A DNA stretch of 64,000 nt from DATGPD01 sp041398565. Its GTDB lineage: Bacteria; Planctomycetota; UBA1135; UBA2386. This document shows positions 1 through 8,409 of this stretch, in pieces. The notes under the pieces were generated by a model. It made no database searches and was not told the DNA's origin. It saw nothing but the letters and a program-made list of their open reading frames with translations. The stretch covers positions 868,001 to 932,000 of the forward strand of contig JAWKUN010000002.1 in the NCBI GenBank assembly GCA_041398565.1. The letters are read 5' to 3'. The position numbers and the translations under genes are program-made. The stretch's first letter is position 1, and the number at the start of each line of letters is the position of its first letter.

Positions 1-257
1 GCCGCATCGCCTCCTGGACCCTTCACGCCACCTCGCGCGTGCATCGGGTCTTCGACCGCTTCGCGATACCCGCGCGTGGACTCCGCGCTGGCCGCGGCGG
101 GAGTGGCTGCGCTTGCGGTCGGCGCGACGCCCTCGCCGTCGCGAAGGTCGAGCAGCGTCGCCGTCGACCAGGCGACAGTGGCGAGGCCGAGGGCCGCGAG
201 CATTGCGAAGGCGAGAGCGCTTCGCCGAGGTCGATGGCCCGGAGACGAAGGGCGCAT
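1..257 (-). CDS. N-terminus of an envelope protein, cut by the window edge
   Basis: Not recognised; only the first 85 or so codons are present. Reading leftwards from ATG at 257, the product begins with a basic stretch (MRPSSPGHRPRRS) and a hydrophobic run (ALAFAMLAALGLATVAW), which is a signal peptide or signal anchor. An Ala/Thr/Ser-rich linker follows (about residues 40-65), and the frame is open to the edge of the window. The ATG lies three bases after the TAG stop of the C39/DUF1573 fusion gene, so the two are almost certainly co-transcribed and perhaps translationally coupled. It is probably another extracytoplasmic member of that module. The function cannot be judged from this fragment. 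Confidence 0.7.
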   Translation of the reverse strand, partial: MRPSSPGHRPRRSALAFAMLAALGLATVAWSTATLLDLRDGEGVAPTASAATPAAASAESTRGYREAVEDPMHARGGVKGPGGDA

Positions 258-260
258 TCT

Positions 261-2543
261 CTAGTCGCGCTCCAGATGGGCCACGACTGGCACCGGCAGG
301 GGGCCGTCGGAGGTGTCGACCAGCACGCGCGACAGCACCCGACCCGGTCGGTTGCCGACCTCAGGGACCCGCATCTCCACCGCGTAGCGCATCATCGCTA
401 CTTGCCCTTCGTCGGCGACGACGAAGTCGAGGCCGGAGCAGGTGACGGTGACGCAGCCCTCACCGACGATGCGCGCGATGCTCTTGCCGGCGGGCACGAG
501 GATCGACAGGCGTCTCGTCGCCAATCCAGCGGGTGCTACGGTCCCGAAGTCGAGGACTTCCGGCACGACCTGGCAGCGCTGCTCCGCAGGCTCGCGATGG
601 CGCCGCCCGCGCACGTGCACCGGCAACGAGCGGACGCTGCTGCCGGCGCGCACCACCAGCTCGGCGCGCGCATCCACGTCGCCGGGCGGCCACTTGTTCG
701 GGTCGAACGTCAGAAGCAGCTCGCCGGTGCGCTCCGGATCGGGCGCCGGCGTCCACGCGGCTGCCAGGAGGCACGCGCATCCGCGGCCCGACGCTGCCTC
801 CACGGTGAAGGGTTCGGCGCTCCCGGCCAGTGCGCTCACCCGCACCTCGACGCGCTCGAGGCCGGCGTCGAAGACACCGGCGTCGACTTCGAGGATCGGT
901 GCCGGCCACAGGACGGGCAACGGCTGGCTGCTCTTGTCGCCGGCGGCCGACCTGCGCGTGATCTCGAGCCCTGCGCCCGAGAGGTGACTCCAGAAAGACT
1001 CGGCGAGCGGATCGTCAAGGCGCATCCATCGTCCGGCATGCGAAGGTCCCTCCGCGAGTGGGTCGACGAACAGCACGGCGTCGTCGGTGGCCCCGACTGC
1101 GACCAGGAAGTGCCCTTCCGAGGCGCGCGTGTGCATGACAACCGAACCGGAGCCGTCCTTCAGCCAGCGTCGTAGATCGGATGGCGCGATTCTCTCGAAC
1201 GCCGCCACGTGCAGGTTGCCGTCGAGGATCGAGAGGGTGCGGCCGATGTCGGCGAGCGTGAGCCGCCGGCCCCAGTCCGGCCCCAGCGGCAGCCGCGACT
1301 CGAGTGCCGCGACATCGACGGGCACCCCGTGCCACGCCGCCACGAAAGCGCAGGCGTTGAGGCCGCAATTGGCGAGGCGCACGTGCGGCAACTCCGCCGT
1401 CCACACCGTGGACCATTGTGCCGCGGCCGTCCTGGTGGCGAGTGCGACTGCGACGAGGACGGCGACCGCGCGCGCCAGCCGCCGCCAGCGCCAGACCGCG
1501 AAGAACAAGAGGGCCGAGCCTGCGATCGCCCCCGCAATCGCTCCGGTACGGCTGGCGGCTCCTCCTTTCGCGGCGCCGATGCTCTCGAGCTGGGCGCGCA
1601 CCGTGCGCACCTGCGCTTCGGCCGCTTGCGCGAGTTCGCCCGGTGCCGGTCCGACGATGTTCGACCTGCCGGTCACCATGTCCTGGACCCGCGCTCCCGC
1701 CGGCAGGTCGAGGGTGAACAGTTTGTCGTCCAGGTCCTTGGGGTTGGCCTGCACGCAAAGTACTTCCACCTGCCCGCGCAGGGTCTGGGTGCCGCTGCGA
1801 TCGAAATACGTGAACTCGCACTGCCGCGGGTACTCCACGCCCGCGCCGGCGTCGTGGAACGAGTCGACTCGGGTCTGCACGAGGACTCGACCATCTACCC
1901 GCCGCCACGCGCCGCGCAGGGCCGGCCCCGAGGGCCGCAGCTCGAACTCCCACTCCCAGCTCGTGCCCGACTGGACGACCGCGGCCCGAACCCGGTCCGC
2001 GCCGGCGGACGTCACCACGCAGTCGCTGCCAGCATCCTCCAGCGCGTCCGAGAGGCGCACCCGATCAGCGTCGAGCGCGCCGAAGATCGACGCACACCAG
2101 GCAGCTCGGATCATGTTTCCGGGCATGGTGGGCGGTTGCTTGGCGTACGCGTTGGCGCGCCGCACCGAGTGCAGCGTCCCACCCTCGCGTCCTTGCTTGA
2201 TGCAATAACGGATGCCGCTGCGTCCGTCGAAGGTCTCCACGGCTTCGACCTCCACGAAGAAGCCCTCGGCGTGCGGCAAGGTCTCCGGGCATAGCCGCAC
2301 GCGCGCGCGCCCGCCCGGTTCTGCACGCCGCCACAACTCCAGACGGATGTCGCCGGCGCGCTTGCCGTCACCGTCGGTCAGCGCGCACACTGCCTCGAGG
2401 TGCACGGCGTGCAAGCGGCTCTCAGCCCGGCGCAAGGCGGCAATCAGGTCCGCTGTGAGCTGCTGGGGGCTCGGCGCGACCTGTGCGTGGCCGAGTGCTG
2501 CGAGGACCCAGAACGTGTGAGCGTGCGCGAATGCGTGCCGCAT
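261..2543 (-). CDS. LolA-like / C39-like cysteine peptidase / DUF1573-like fusion protein
   Basis: A 760-residue multidomain envelope protein. A signal-peptide-like start (residues 1-21) is followed by a region resembling LolA-type lipoprotein carriers (about 25-295). Two hydrophobic segments follow (about 333-350 and 356-374) around a basic WRWRRLAR loop. Next comes a papain-fold C39-like peptidase (about 385-505) with Cys393 (ANCGLNACAF), His478 (GHFLVAVG) and Asp494 (FVDP) in the right order. The C-terminus holds two DUF1573-like beta-sandwich repeats (about 550-645 and 658-755). The second hydrophobic segment ends in TAAAQ like a cleavable signal peptide, so this may be an old fusion of two secreted proteins. 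ATG 2543 was chosen for its signal peptide; the frame is open further upstream, but there it overlaps the Cys-rich gene. The peptidase probably acts outside the cytoplasm; the substrate is unknown, the adjacent Cys-rich protein being the obvious guess. Confidence 0.8.
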   Translation of the reverse strand: MRHAFAHAHTFWVLAALGHAQVAPSPQQLTADLIAALRRAESRLHAVHLEAVCALTDGDGKRAGDIRLELWRRAEPGGRARVRLCPETLPHAEGFFVEVEAVETFDGRSGIRYCIKQGREGGTLHSVRRANAYAKQPPTMPGNMIRAAWCASIFGALDADRVRLSDALEDAGSDCVVTSAGADRVRAAVVQSGTSWEWEFELRPSGPALRGAWRRVDGRVLVQTRVDSFHDAGAGVEYPRQCEFTYFDRSGTQTLRGQVEVLCVQANPKDLDDKLFTLDLPAGARVQDMVTGRSNIVGPAPGELAQAAEAQVRTVRAQLESIGAAKGGAASRTGAIAGAIAGSALLFFAVWRWRRLARAVAVLVAVALATRTAAAQWSTVWTAELPHVRLANCGLNACAFVAAWHGVPVDVAALESRLPLGPDWGRRLTLADIGRTLSILDGNLHVAAFERIAPSDLRRWLKDGSGSVVMHTRASEGHFLVAVGATDDAVLFVDPLAEGPSHAGRWMRLDDPLAESFWSHLSGAGLEITRRSAAGDKSSQPLPVLWPAPILEVDAGVFDAGLERVEVRVSALAGSAEPFTVEAASGRGCACLLAAAWTPAPDPERTGELLLTFDPNKWPPGDVDARAELVVRAGSSVRSLPVHVRGRRHREPAEQRCQVVPEVLDFGTVAPAGLATRRLSILVPAGKSIARIVGEGCVTVTCSGLDFVVADEGQVAMMRYAVEMRVPEVGNRPGRVLSRVLVDTSDGPLPVPVVAHLERD

Positions 2544-2632
2544 CCGTTCACGCGCCAACGGCCCGGACCTCGGTGCGTCGCAGAGGCGGTTCGCATCCAT
2601 AGAGCAGCCGCGGCCTTGGGATCGCACGTTGT

Positions 2633-3145
2633 TCAAACGGGGTTGAAGACACAGTTGGTGGAGGTGCCGCAGTCGTCGTACGCCGCCTGCCACACGCCAC
2701 CCGGCCCAGGATCGCAGCCGCACGTCCAGCAGAACCCACCCCACGACCACGGCCCGACACCGCCGGCGCAGGAGCCCGCTGTCTTGAGCCAGCAGCCTTC
2801 CACCGCGATGACCGTGCAGTTGTCGGTCGGATTCCCGTTCACACAGACATCGCTCCGCTTGATGTCCGTGACCTTCCAGCAGTTCGCGCCGCTGTTGGTG
2901 CACGTGCAGCTCCACGGCAGCGCGCCGATGCAGTTACCGGAGTCTTGGGCGCCTCCATAGCAGAGGACTGCGTCGCGATTGCAGCACTTGCCGTTGGCTG
3001 CACCGGAGAAGGTCGCCACTCGGTCGAACGGCACGTAGACGACGGAGCCGAGTTCGGCAGTTCGAGTGGCCGACCACGCCACCGGCATTCCGATCGCGAT
3101 CCCGAGAGCACAGACAGCAGCCCAGAAACGGACGCTCGCGAACAT
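2633..3145 (-). CDS. Secreted cysteine-rich protein
   Basis: A 170-residue protein with a clear signal peptide (MFASVRFWAAVCALGIAIG, with a likely cleavage site near AWSA). The mature part holds 16 cysteines, an even number compatible with eight disulfides, in motifs such as KCC, SCTC and CWTCGC, and is rich in Gly, Asn and Trp. I do not recognise a named family. ATG 3145 has a strong AGAGGAG ribosome site eight bases upstream; the open frame extends 21 codons further but without a signal sequence. It lies 89 bp upstream of the C39/DUF1573 gene on the same strand and is divergent from a sigma-factor gene. It may be the substrate or partner of the C39-like peptidase. This is inference from position and composition only. 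Confidence 0.8.
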   Translation of the reverse strand: MFASVRFWAAVCALGIAIGMPVAWSATRTAELGSVVYVPFDRVATFSGAANGKCCNRDAVLCYGGAQDSGNCIGALPWSCTCTNSGANCWKVTDIKRSDVCVNGNPTDNCTVIAVEGCWLKTAGSCAGGVGPWSWGGFCWTCGCDPGPGGVWQAAYDDCGTSTNCVFNPV

Positions 3146-3442
3146 GTGGTCTCCTCTTCGTTTCCGACGCGGCTCACTCGGGCGGACCGGATCGTCCGTA
3201 CGCCCCATCAGCGAGCCTCAAGCGGGATCGAGTGGCAACGGGTGCGCTTGCGCCGTGGATTCCTGCCCGGAGGTCACCGACTGGTCGGACGATCGAGCGT
3301 GTTCCCGGCCCCTCGCACCTCTCTCGACCGGTCGACGTCATCGGCCGATCGCGGACTTCCGCCGGGGTAGGCCGGTCCGTCTCGATCGGTTGCGGTTCCC
3401 CGAGCTTGCGCTCTCCGAGGGCATCACTTATGCCCGACCCGC
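3146..3442. other. Divergent intergenic region, sigma gene / Cys-rich gene
   Basis: This 297-bp region separates the starts of the sigma-factor gene (rightward) and the Cys-rich gene (leftward). The leftward gene has a good ribosome site next to its ATG. A weak rightward promoter candidate is TTGCGC at 3406-3411, a 16-base spacer and TTATGC at 3428-3433, which would give an almost leaderless sigma transcript. No repeats or RNA genes were seen. If the sigma factor controls the module, its operator or promoter should lie here. Confidence 0.35.
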
Positions 3443-4276
3443 ATGTGGTTCGCACTGGAAGATCCAGTCGCGGGGTTGGAAGCACTGGAGAGCCTGAGCA
3501 ATGAGCTCTTGCTGGGGGCCGAGGCGCGCAGCACCATCGATGGCGCAATCACGGCCGCGAGTGGCAGGCAGTCAGCGCTGCAATGCCTGCGAGTGCGAGC
3601 CGCCTGGCAAGCGAGCACCATGAGCGACCGGTTCCGTGCTCTGCGCGGATGGAACGAGCTCGCGTCGCGACCGGCGGCGATGGTCGTGGGCGTCGCCTGT
3701 GACCCCCAGGACACGGCGGTCTTGGACGAGCTTGCGACGAACACCTGTGTGCTCGCGTTTCTCGTCTCGGCCGACGGGGAACCTGCTCTGCGCGACATGA
3801 CGACGTGGCCCGAGCTGTCGTGGAACGCGATCCTCTCGACAGAGCGGTGGCGCGAGCTGAGCGACTACGTCGTGGTTGCGTCACGTCGCCGTCTCACGGG
3901 CGAGAAGGACGATCTCTCGCAGGAAGTGCTGCTGCGCCTGTGGCGGCGCGGCGAGCAGCGCGAGCCGGTCGACAACTGGTTCGCGTATGCCAACCGCTTG
4001 GTCTGCAATGTCACCGCCGAGCAGCGCCGCCGGCACGCCCGTCTCCGGTACGACACGGACCTGTGCACGACCATCGCCGCCGCGGACTGCGTCGCTGCGG
4101 ACCCGATCGCGCGCGACCGGCTCCGGTCGACGCCGCTCCGGCCGCGCGAACGGCAGCTCGTCGATCTGATGTGCTCCGGCGTCGGAACGGTGCGCGCGTT
4201 GGCGCGCGCCAGCGGGCGCCAGCCGTGCAGGGTTCGATCCACGTTGCGGGCCATCGCCCGCCGCCTGACGCGCTAG
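3443..4276 (+). CDS. Sigma-70 family RNA polymerase sigma factor (ECF-like)
   Basis: A 277-residue protein. The C-terminal half carries sigma region 2 (about residues 140-200, core DDLSQEVLLRLWRR and NWFAYANRLVCNVTAEQRRR) and a region 4 helix-turn-helix (about 225-277, LRPRERQLVDLM and a basic recognition helix). The first 135 or so residues are not a normal ECF part and have no recognisable domain; they may be a sensory or anti-sigma-like extension. No ribosome site is obvious before ATG 3443; a later ATG at 3620 exists, but the codon pattern supports the longer frame. It is divergent from the Cys-rich/C39/DUF1573 genes and may activate them. Assignment to the sigma-70 superfamily is solid; the target promoters are not known. 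Confidence 0.8.
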   Translation: MWFALEDPVAGLEALESLSNELLLGAEARSTIDGAITAASGRQSALQCLRVRAAWQASTMSDRFRALRGWNELASRPAAMVVGVACDPQDTAVLDELATNTCVLAFLVSADGEPALRDMTTWPELSWNAILSTERWRELSDYVVVASRRRLTGEKDDLSQEVLLRLWRRGEQREPVDNWFAYANRLVCNVTAEQRRRHARLRYDTDLCTTIAAADCVAADPIARDRLRSTPLRPRERQLVDLMCSGVGTVRALARASGRQPCRVRSTLRAIARRLTR

Positions 4277-4403
4277 CCCAGCCACGGTTCGTCGGCCATT
4301 CGTGCTTCTCTTCTCCTGGTGCGGTCGTGCCGGCAGGCTGCGTCGCGCACGCGGTTAGGCGGCCGCGATCAGTTCGCGCTGCAGCCTTCTCGTGTCGCCA
4401 CCG

Positions 4404-5585
4404 TCACCCGAGAGCGCCCGCCGCCTGCAGCCGCTGTCGCCACCCTGCCACGTCCACCTGGTCGCCGGGGTCCTCCGCGGCATCGATCGCCGTGCGCACC
4501 GCGGCGCCTCCGGTGAGGATGTCGATCGGCATCTTGTGTGTCTCGTACTCGTAAGGCGGTGCCCGCCAGGCGAACGCCGTGGGCCACAACGTCCGCACCG
4601 CCGACAACACCGCCAGCGTCGTCGCGTACGGCCGGAACGCACCCCGGTCGACGACGTGCACGAAGAGGCCGCCGCAGCTCTGGCCTTGCCACTTCTGGAA
4701 GGTGGGCTCGAAGCGCACCGGCCGGAACACGACGCCCGGGAGCTCGCGCTCGCGCAGGGCGTCGCGCAGGCGGTAGGGCTCGACGAACGGGGCGCCGAAC
4801 AGCTCGAACGGGGTGGTGGTGCCGCGTCCTTCCGACAGGTTGGTGCCCTCGAGCAGGACCTGGCCGCAGTACACGTCGACGCCTTCGACCCGCGGGAGGT
4901 TGGGCGAGGGCGGGATCCAGGCACGCCCGGTCTCACGCCAGGTGTGGCTCGGCTGCACCCCGGTGCTCGGCAGCACGTGCAGGTCGACGGCGAGACGGCG
5001 TTCGTGCACCAGCAGGCGCGCGAGCTGGCCGAGCGTGGCCCCGTGGCGCATCGGAATCGCGTGCATGCCGACGAAGCTGGCGTAGGCCGGGTCGAGCACC
5101 GCGCCCTCGACGACGTCGCCGAGCGGATTCGGGCGGTCGAGGACCAGCACCGCGACGCCGGCGTCGGCGCACGCCTCGAGCGCCAGCAGGAGCGTCCACA
5201 CGTAGGTGTAGACGCGGCAGCCGACGTCCTGCAGGTCGACGACCAGCAGGTCGAGGCCTTCGAGCATCGCCCGGGTCGGCTTGCGCGTCTCGGCGTAGAG
5301 GCTGTGGATCGGCACCCCGAGGCGAGCGTCGCGCGCGTGTGCCGTCTCGATCATGTTGTCCTGCTGCTCGCTGGCGAAGCCGTGCTGCGGGCCGAACAGC
5401 GCGGCGAGTTGGCCGGGGAACGCTGCCGCCATCAGGTCGGGAGCCAGGCCGAAGGCGCGGTCGACCGACGCCTGGTTGCACAGCAGCCCGAAACGTGCGC
5501 CGCGCAGGACGTCCGGCGGCTCGGCCAGGCAGCGCTCCAGCCCGACGCTGATCTGTGGCGGTGGGACCTGTGGCGGCGACGGCAT
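4404..5585 (-). CDS. NamZ-like exo-beta-N-acetylmuramidase (DUF1343), no signal peptide
   Basis: This 393-residue DUF1343 protein belongs to the family of NamZ, which releases N-acetylmuramic acid from the non-reducing end of peptidoglycan fragments. Family signatures visible are GLLCNQASVD, FGPQHGF, LVVDLQDVGCRVYTYVWT, VLDRPNPLG, IPPSPNLP, EGTNLSEGRGTTTPFE and GAPF. It is a full-length family member but starts MPSPPQVPPPQIS without a hydrophobic signal, unlike its upstream paralogue, so it may act in the cytoplasm. It lies 29 bp after the paralogue's stop, across a triplicated 13-mer. It is the last gene of a leftward symporter-namZ-namZ operon beside divergent murQ, which fits MurNAc salvage. 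The family call is firm; the exact substrate is inferred. Confidence 0.9.
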   Translation of the reverse strand: MPSPPQVPPPQISVGLERCLAEPPDVLRGARFGLLCNQASVDRAFGLAPDLMAAAFPGQLAALFGPQHGFASEQQDNMIETAHARDARLGVPIHSLYAETRKPTRAMLEGLDLLVVDLQDVGCRVYTYVWTLLLALEACADAGVAVLVLDRPNPLGDVVEGAVLDPAYASFVGMHAIPMRHGATLGQLARLLVHERRLAVDLHVLPSTGVQPSHTWRETGRAWIPPSPNLPRVEGVDVYCGQVLLEGTNLSEGRGTTTPFELFGAPFVEPYRLRDALRERELPGVVFRPVRFEPTFQKWQGQSCGGLFVHVVDRGAFRPYATTLAVLSAVRTLWPTAFAWRAPPYEYETHKMPIDILTGGAAVRTAIDAAEDPGDQVDVAGWRQRLQAAGALG

Positions 5586-5587
5586 GA

Positions 5588-5626
5588 TTCAGCAGCAGGG
5601 TTCAGCAGCAGAGTTCAGCGGTAGAG
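5588..5626. repeat. Three tandem copies of a 13-bp repeat
   Basis: Units lie at 5588-5600, 5601-5613 and 5614-5626 (consensus ttcagcagcaggg, the third copy diverged). They occupy the spacer between the two namZ-like genes, and the third copy forms the last codons and stop of the upstream gene. The array could have arisen by slippage and sets the distance to the next start codon. Confidence 0.7.
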
Positions 5627-6820
5627 CAGGAACGACTCCCGACGCTTGACGAAGGCGGCCAACTCGTCGGCGCCGACCGCCAGCACCTCGCGCCACGGCT
5701 TGCCGGCCTGCAGGGCGGCGAAGGTGGCGTCGTCGAGCAGCAGGCGCGCGTACGCCTTGCAGTCCCACTGCTCAGCGTGCTGCGCCCGCAGCGCGCAGGC
5801 GAGGCCGAAGCCCAGCGGTAGCGCCCGGTAGGCGGCGCGGTCGGTGATGGCGATCTGCACGCCGCCGCAGCTCTCGCCCTTGAACTTGCTGGCGGTGGGC
5901 GTGAAGCGCACCGGCACGAAGGTCACGCCCGGGATCTCTGCAGCGTGCAGGCGCCGCGCCAACGCCACGCCGTCGAGCCACGGCGCGCCGATCACCTCGA
6001 ACGGCGTATCGGTGCCGCGCCCGACCGACAGGTTGGTGAACTCGAGCAGGCCGACGCCCGGATAGAGGAACGCCTCGGTGAGGCTGCGCATGTTGGGCGA
6101 CGGGTTGACCCAGGCGAGATCGCAGAGGTCGTAGCTGCGCCGGCCCTCCCAGCCCTCGAGTGCCACCACCTCGAGTTCGCCGTGGATGCCCTTCTCGGCC
6201 GCGAACATCCGCGCCAGTTCGCCGGCAGTCATGCCGTGCCGCACCGGCAGCACATGCCAGCCGACGAAGGACTCCTTGCCGGCGTCGAGCACCGGGCCTT
6301 CGACCTCGGTGCCACCGATCGGGTTGGGACGGTCGAGCACGACGAACGCCTTGCCGTGCGCCGCGGCGGCCTGCATCGACAGGCCCATCGTCGACACGTA
6401 GGTGTAGAAGCGGCAGCCGACGTCCTGGATGTCGAACACCAGTGTGTCGACGCCCTCGAGTTGCGCCGCGGTCGGTTGCCGCGTCTCGCCGTACAGGCTG
6501 TAGACCGGCAGGCCGCTGGCGTGCGTGCTGTCGCCGACCTTCTCGTCGAGCCGGCCGGCGACGCCGTGCTCGGGGCTGAAGATCGCCACCAGGCGCACGT
6601 TCTCGCTGTGCAGGAACAGGTCGAGGGTCGTCGTGCCGTCGCGGCTGCGACCGGTGTGGTTGGTGATCAGGCCGACGCGCTGGCCGCGCAGCGGCGCGAA
6701 GCCGTCGCGCTGCAGCACGTCGATGCCGCACAGGACGGGCTTCGCCTGCGCCTGGAGCGGGGGCAGCAACAGGGTGGCGGCGCAGGCGGCGAGCGCGCAG
6801 CGCAGGCGGCGGTCAGGCAT
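5615..6820 (-). CDS. Secreted NamZ-like exo-beta-N-acetylmuramidase (DUF1343)
   Basis: This 401-residue paralogue of the next gene downstream has a typical signal peptide (MPDRRLRCALAACAATLLLPPLQAQA), so it should act in the periplasm or be lipid-free secreted. Family motifs are LITNHTGRSRDG, FSPEHGVAG, LVFDIQDVGCRFYTYVST, VLDRPNPIGG, WVNPSPNMRS, EFTNLSVGRGTDTPFE and GAPW. It probably cleaves terminal MurNAc from muropeptides or glycan strands. The ATG overlaps the end of the symporter gene by eight bases (ATGCCTGA), which points to translational coupling and to uptake of the released sugar by that transporter. The pairing of one exported and one apparently cytoplasmic paralogue is unusual. 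Confidence 0.9.
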   Translation of the reverse strand: MPDRRLRCALAACAATLLLPPLQAQAKPVLCGIDVLQRDGFAPLRGQRVGLITNHTGRSRDGTTTLDLFLHSENVRLVAIFSPEHGVAGRLDEKVGDSTHASGLPVYSLYGETRQPTAAQLEGVDTLVFDIQDVGCRFYTYVSTMGLSMQAAAAHGKAFVVLDRPNPIGGTEVEGPVLDAGKESFVGWHVLPVRHGMTAGELARMFAAEKGIHGELEVVALEGWEGRRSYDLCDLAWVNPSPNMRSLTEAFLYPGVGLLEFTNLSVGRGTDTPFEVIGAPWLDGVALARRLHAAEIPGVTFVPVRFTPTASKFKGESCGGVQIAITDRAAYRALPLGFGLACALRAQHAEQWDCKAYARLLLDDATFAALQAGKPWREVLAVGADELAAFVKRRESFLLYR

Positions 6821-8291
6821 GGCGGGGCTTCGATGCGAGCAAGAAGATGAGGGCGCCGGGCACGAAGGTCGACGTCGAGCTGACCAGCGCGAACCACGGC
6901 CAGCCGAGCTTGACGCCCAGCGACGGGCCGAGGAACACGATCAACGAACTGGCGGTCAGGCCGCAGGCGAGGCCGAGCAGCGCGGCGCCCTGGTTGCGGC
7001 CCGGCAGCAACGCCAGCGCGAACAGACCGAGGATGGCGCCGGTGGTGAAGCTGGCAATCGCCAGCACGCTGTTGACGACGGCGTTGCCGCCGCCGAGACC
7101 GCTGACGCCGACGGCCATCTGCAGGACGCCGAACATCACGGTGGCGATCTTGGCGGCGCGCAGAGCGTAGGCGTCGTCGCCGCCGCGGCCGGTGAGCGGC
7201 AGCACGAAATCGTTGACCAGGGCCGAGGCCGAGGCGTTGAGCGAGCTGGACAGGGTCGACATCGCCGCCGAGAACACCGCGCCGAGCACGATGCCGACGA
7301 TCCCGGTGGGCAGGTGGTGCACGATGAAGTCGGCGAACACGGCGTCGCTGCGGGTGAACGCCACGGCCGGCGGATGCGCGGCGTAGAACGCCGACAGGCC
7401 CAGCCCGAGTAGCAGGAAGAACGCGAACTGCACGAGCACGACCGGGCCGCTCAGCAGCAGCGCACGCGCCGCGTCACGCTGGCGGCGCGCCGCCAGGTAG
7501 CGCTGCACCAGGAGTTGGTCGACGCCGTGGGTGCCGATCGACAGCACGGCGCCGCCGACCAGGCCGGCCCAGAAGGTGAACGGGCTGGCGAGATCGAAGC
7601 CCAGATCGAACACCTGCAGGCGGCCAGCGGCGCGGGCGTCGGCGAGCAGGCCCGACAGCCCCTGCGGCAGGTCTGCCAGCAGCAGGCCGAAGGCCAGCAC
7701 CGCGCCGAGCATGTACACGACGAACTGCACGACGTCGGTCCAGACCACGGCGCGCATGCCGCCGAAGACCGTGTAGACGAGCGTGCCCACGCCGACCACG
7801 GCCACGGCCACCGGCAGGCTGGTGCCGGTCATGATCACCACCACCAGCGCGGTGAGGTAGAGGCGCAGCCCGTCGGCGAGCGTGCGGGTCACCAGGAACA
7901 GGCCGCTGGCCAGGGTGCGCACGCTCGGGCCGGAGCGTTGGCGCAGGACCTCGTAGGCGGTGAACAGCTCGCCGCGGAAGTACAGCGGCAGCAGCACGAA
8001 GGTGGCGACGGTGCGGCCGACGATGTAGCCGAGCGGCAGCTGCAGGTAGCGGAGGTCGCCGGTGGTGCCGGGCAGCCCGCCGCCGTAGGCGACGCCTGGG
8101 ACCGAGAGGAAGGTGGCGGTGCTGGTCTCGGTGGCGACGATCGAGATGAGCAGCGCCCACCACGGCAGGTCGCGGCCGCCCAGCAGGTAGTCGCTGGCGC
8201 TGCGCTGCCGGCCGCCGATCCAGACGCCGAAGGCGACGGTGGCGGCCAGGTAGGCCAGCAGGATGGTGAGGTCGAGCGCGCCCACGCGCAT
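6813..8291 (-). CDS. Sodium/solute symporter (SSS family)
   Basis: A 492-residue multi-pass inner-membrane protein with about 13 hydrophobic segments, typical of SSS-family Na+/substrate symporters. Family features include the early YLLGGRDLPWWALLISI segment, then ATETSTATFLSVPG and the GGMRAVVWTDVVQ loop, followed by FSAAMSTLSSSLNASAS. ATG 8291 was chosen because it starts directly before the first membrane helix; the frame continues upstream over an alanine/arginine-rich stretch that lacks coding character. It is first in the leftward operon with two NamZ-like genes and divergent from murQ, so the likely cargo is MurNAc or a related amino sugar. In many bacteria this role is filled by a PTS (MurP) or AmpG; the substrate here is inferred only from context. 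Confidence 0.88.
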   Translation of the reverse strand: MRVGALDLTILLAYLAATVAFGVWIGGRQRSASDYLLGGRDLPWWALLISIVATETSTATFLSVPGVAYGGGLPGTTGDLRYLQLPLGYIVGRTVATFVLLPLYFRGELFTAYEVLRQRSGPSVRTLASGLFLVTRTLADGLRLYLTALVVVIMTGTSLPVAVAVVGVGTLVYTVFGGMRAVVWTDVVQFVVYMLGAVLAFGLLLADLPQGLSGLLADARAAGRLQVFDLGFDLASPFTFWAGLVGGAVLSIGTHGVDQLLVQRYLAARRQRDAARALLLSGPVVLVQFAFFLLLGLGLSAFYAAHPPAVAFTRSDAVFADFIVHHLPTGIVGIVLGAVFSAAMSTLSSSLNASASALVNDFVLPLTGRGGDDAYALRAAKIATVMFGVLQMAVGVSGLGGGNAVVNSVLAIASFTTGAILGLFALALLPGRNQGAALLGLACGLTASSLIVFLGPSLGVKLGWPWFALVSSTSTFVPGALIFLLASKPRHA

Positions 8292-8409
8292 GCGCACACC
8301 GTAGGGGGGAGCTGCGCTGCGGGCACGTCTCGGCGGCCGTTTCGCGCGGGCGATCCGGCGGGCATCGCCGGGACTGGTGCGGTATGAGTCGAGGCGTAGC
8401 CAGCCCGCC

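Noticed and set aside
39..1175. Long rightward open frame opposite the C39/DUF1573 gene
   Set aside because: Arg/Ala/His-rich antisense shadow of a high-GC gene with no family resemblance or start signal.
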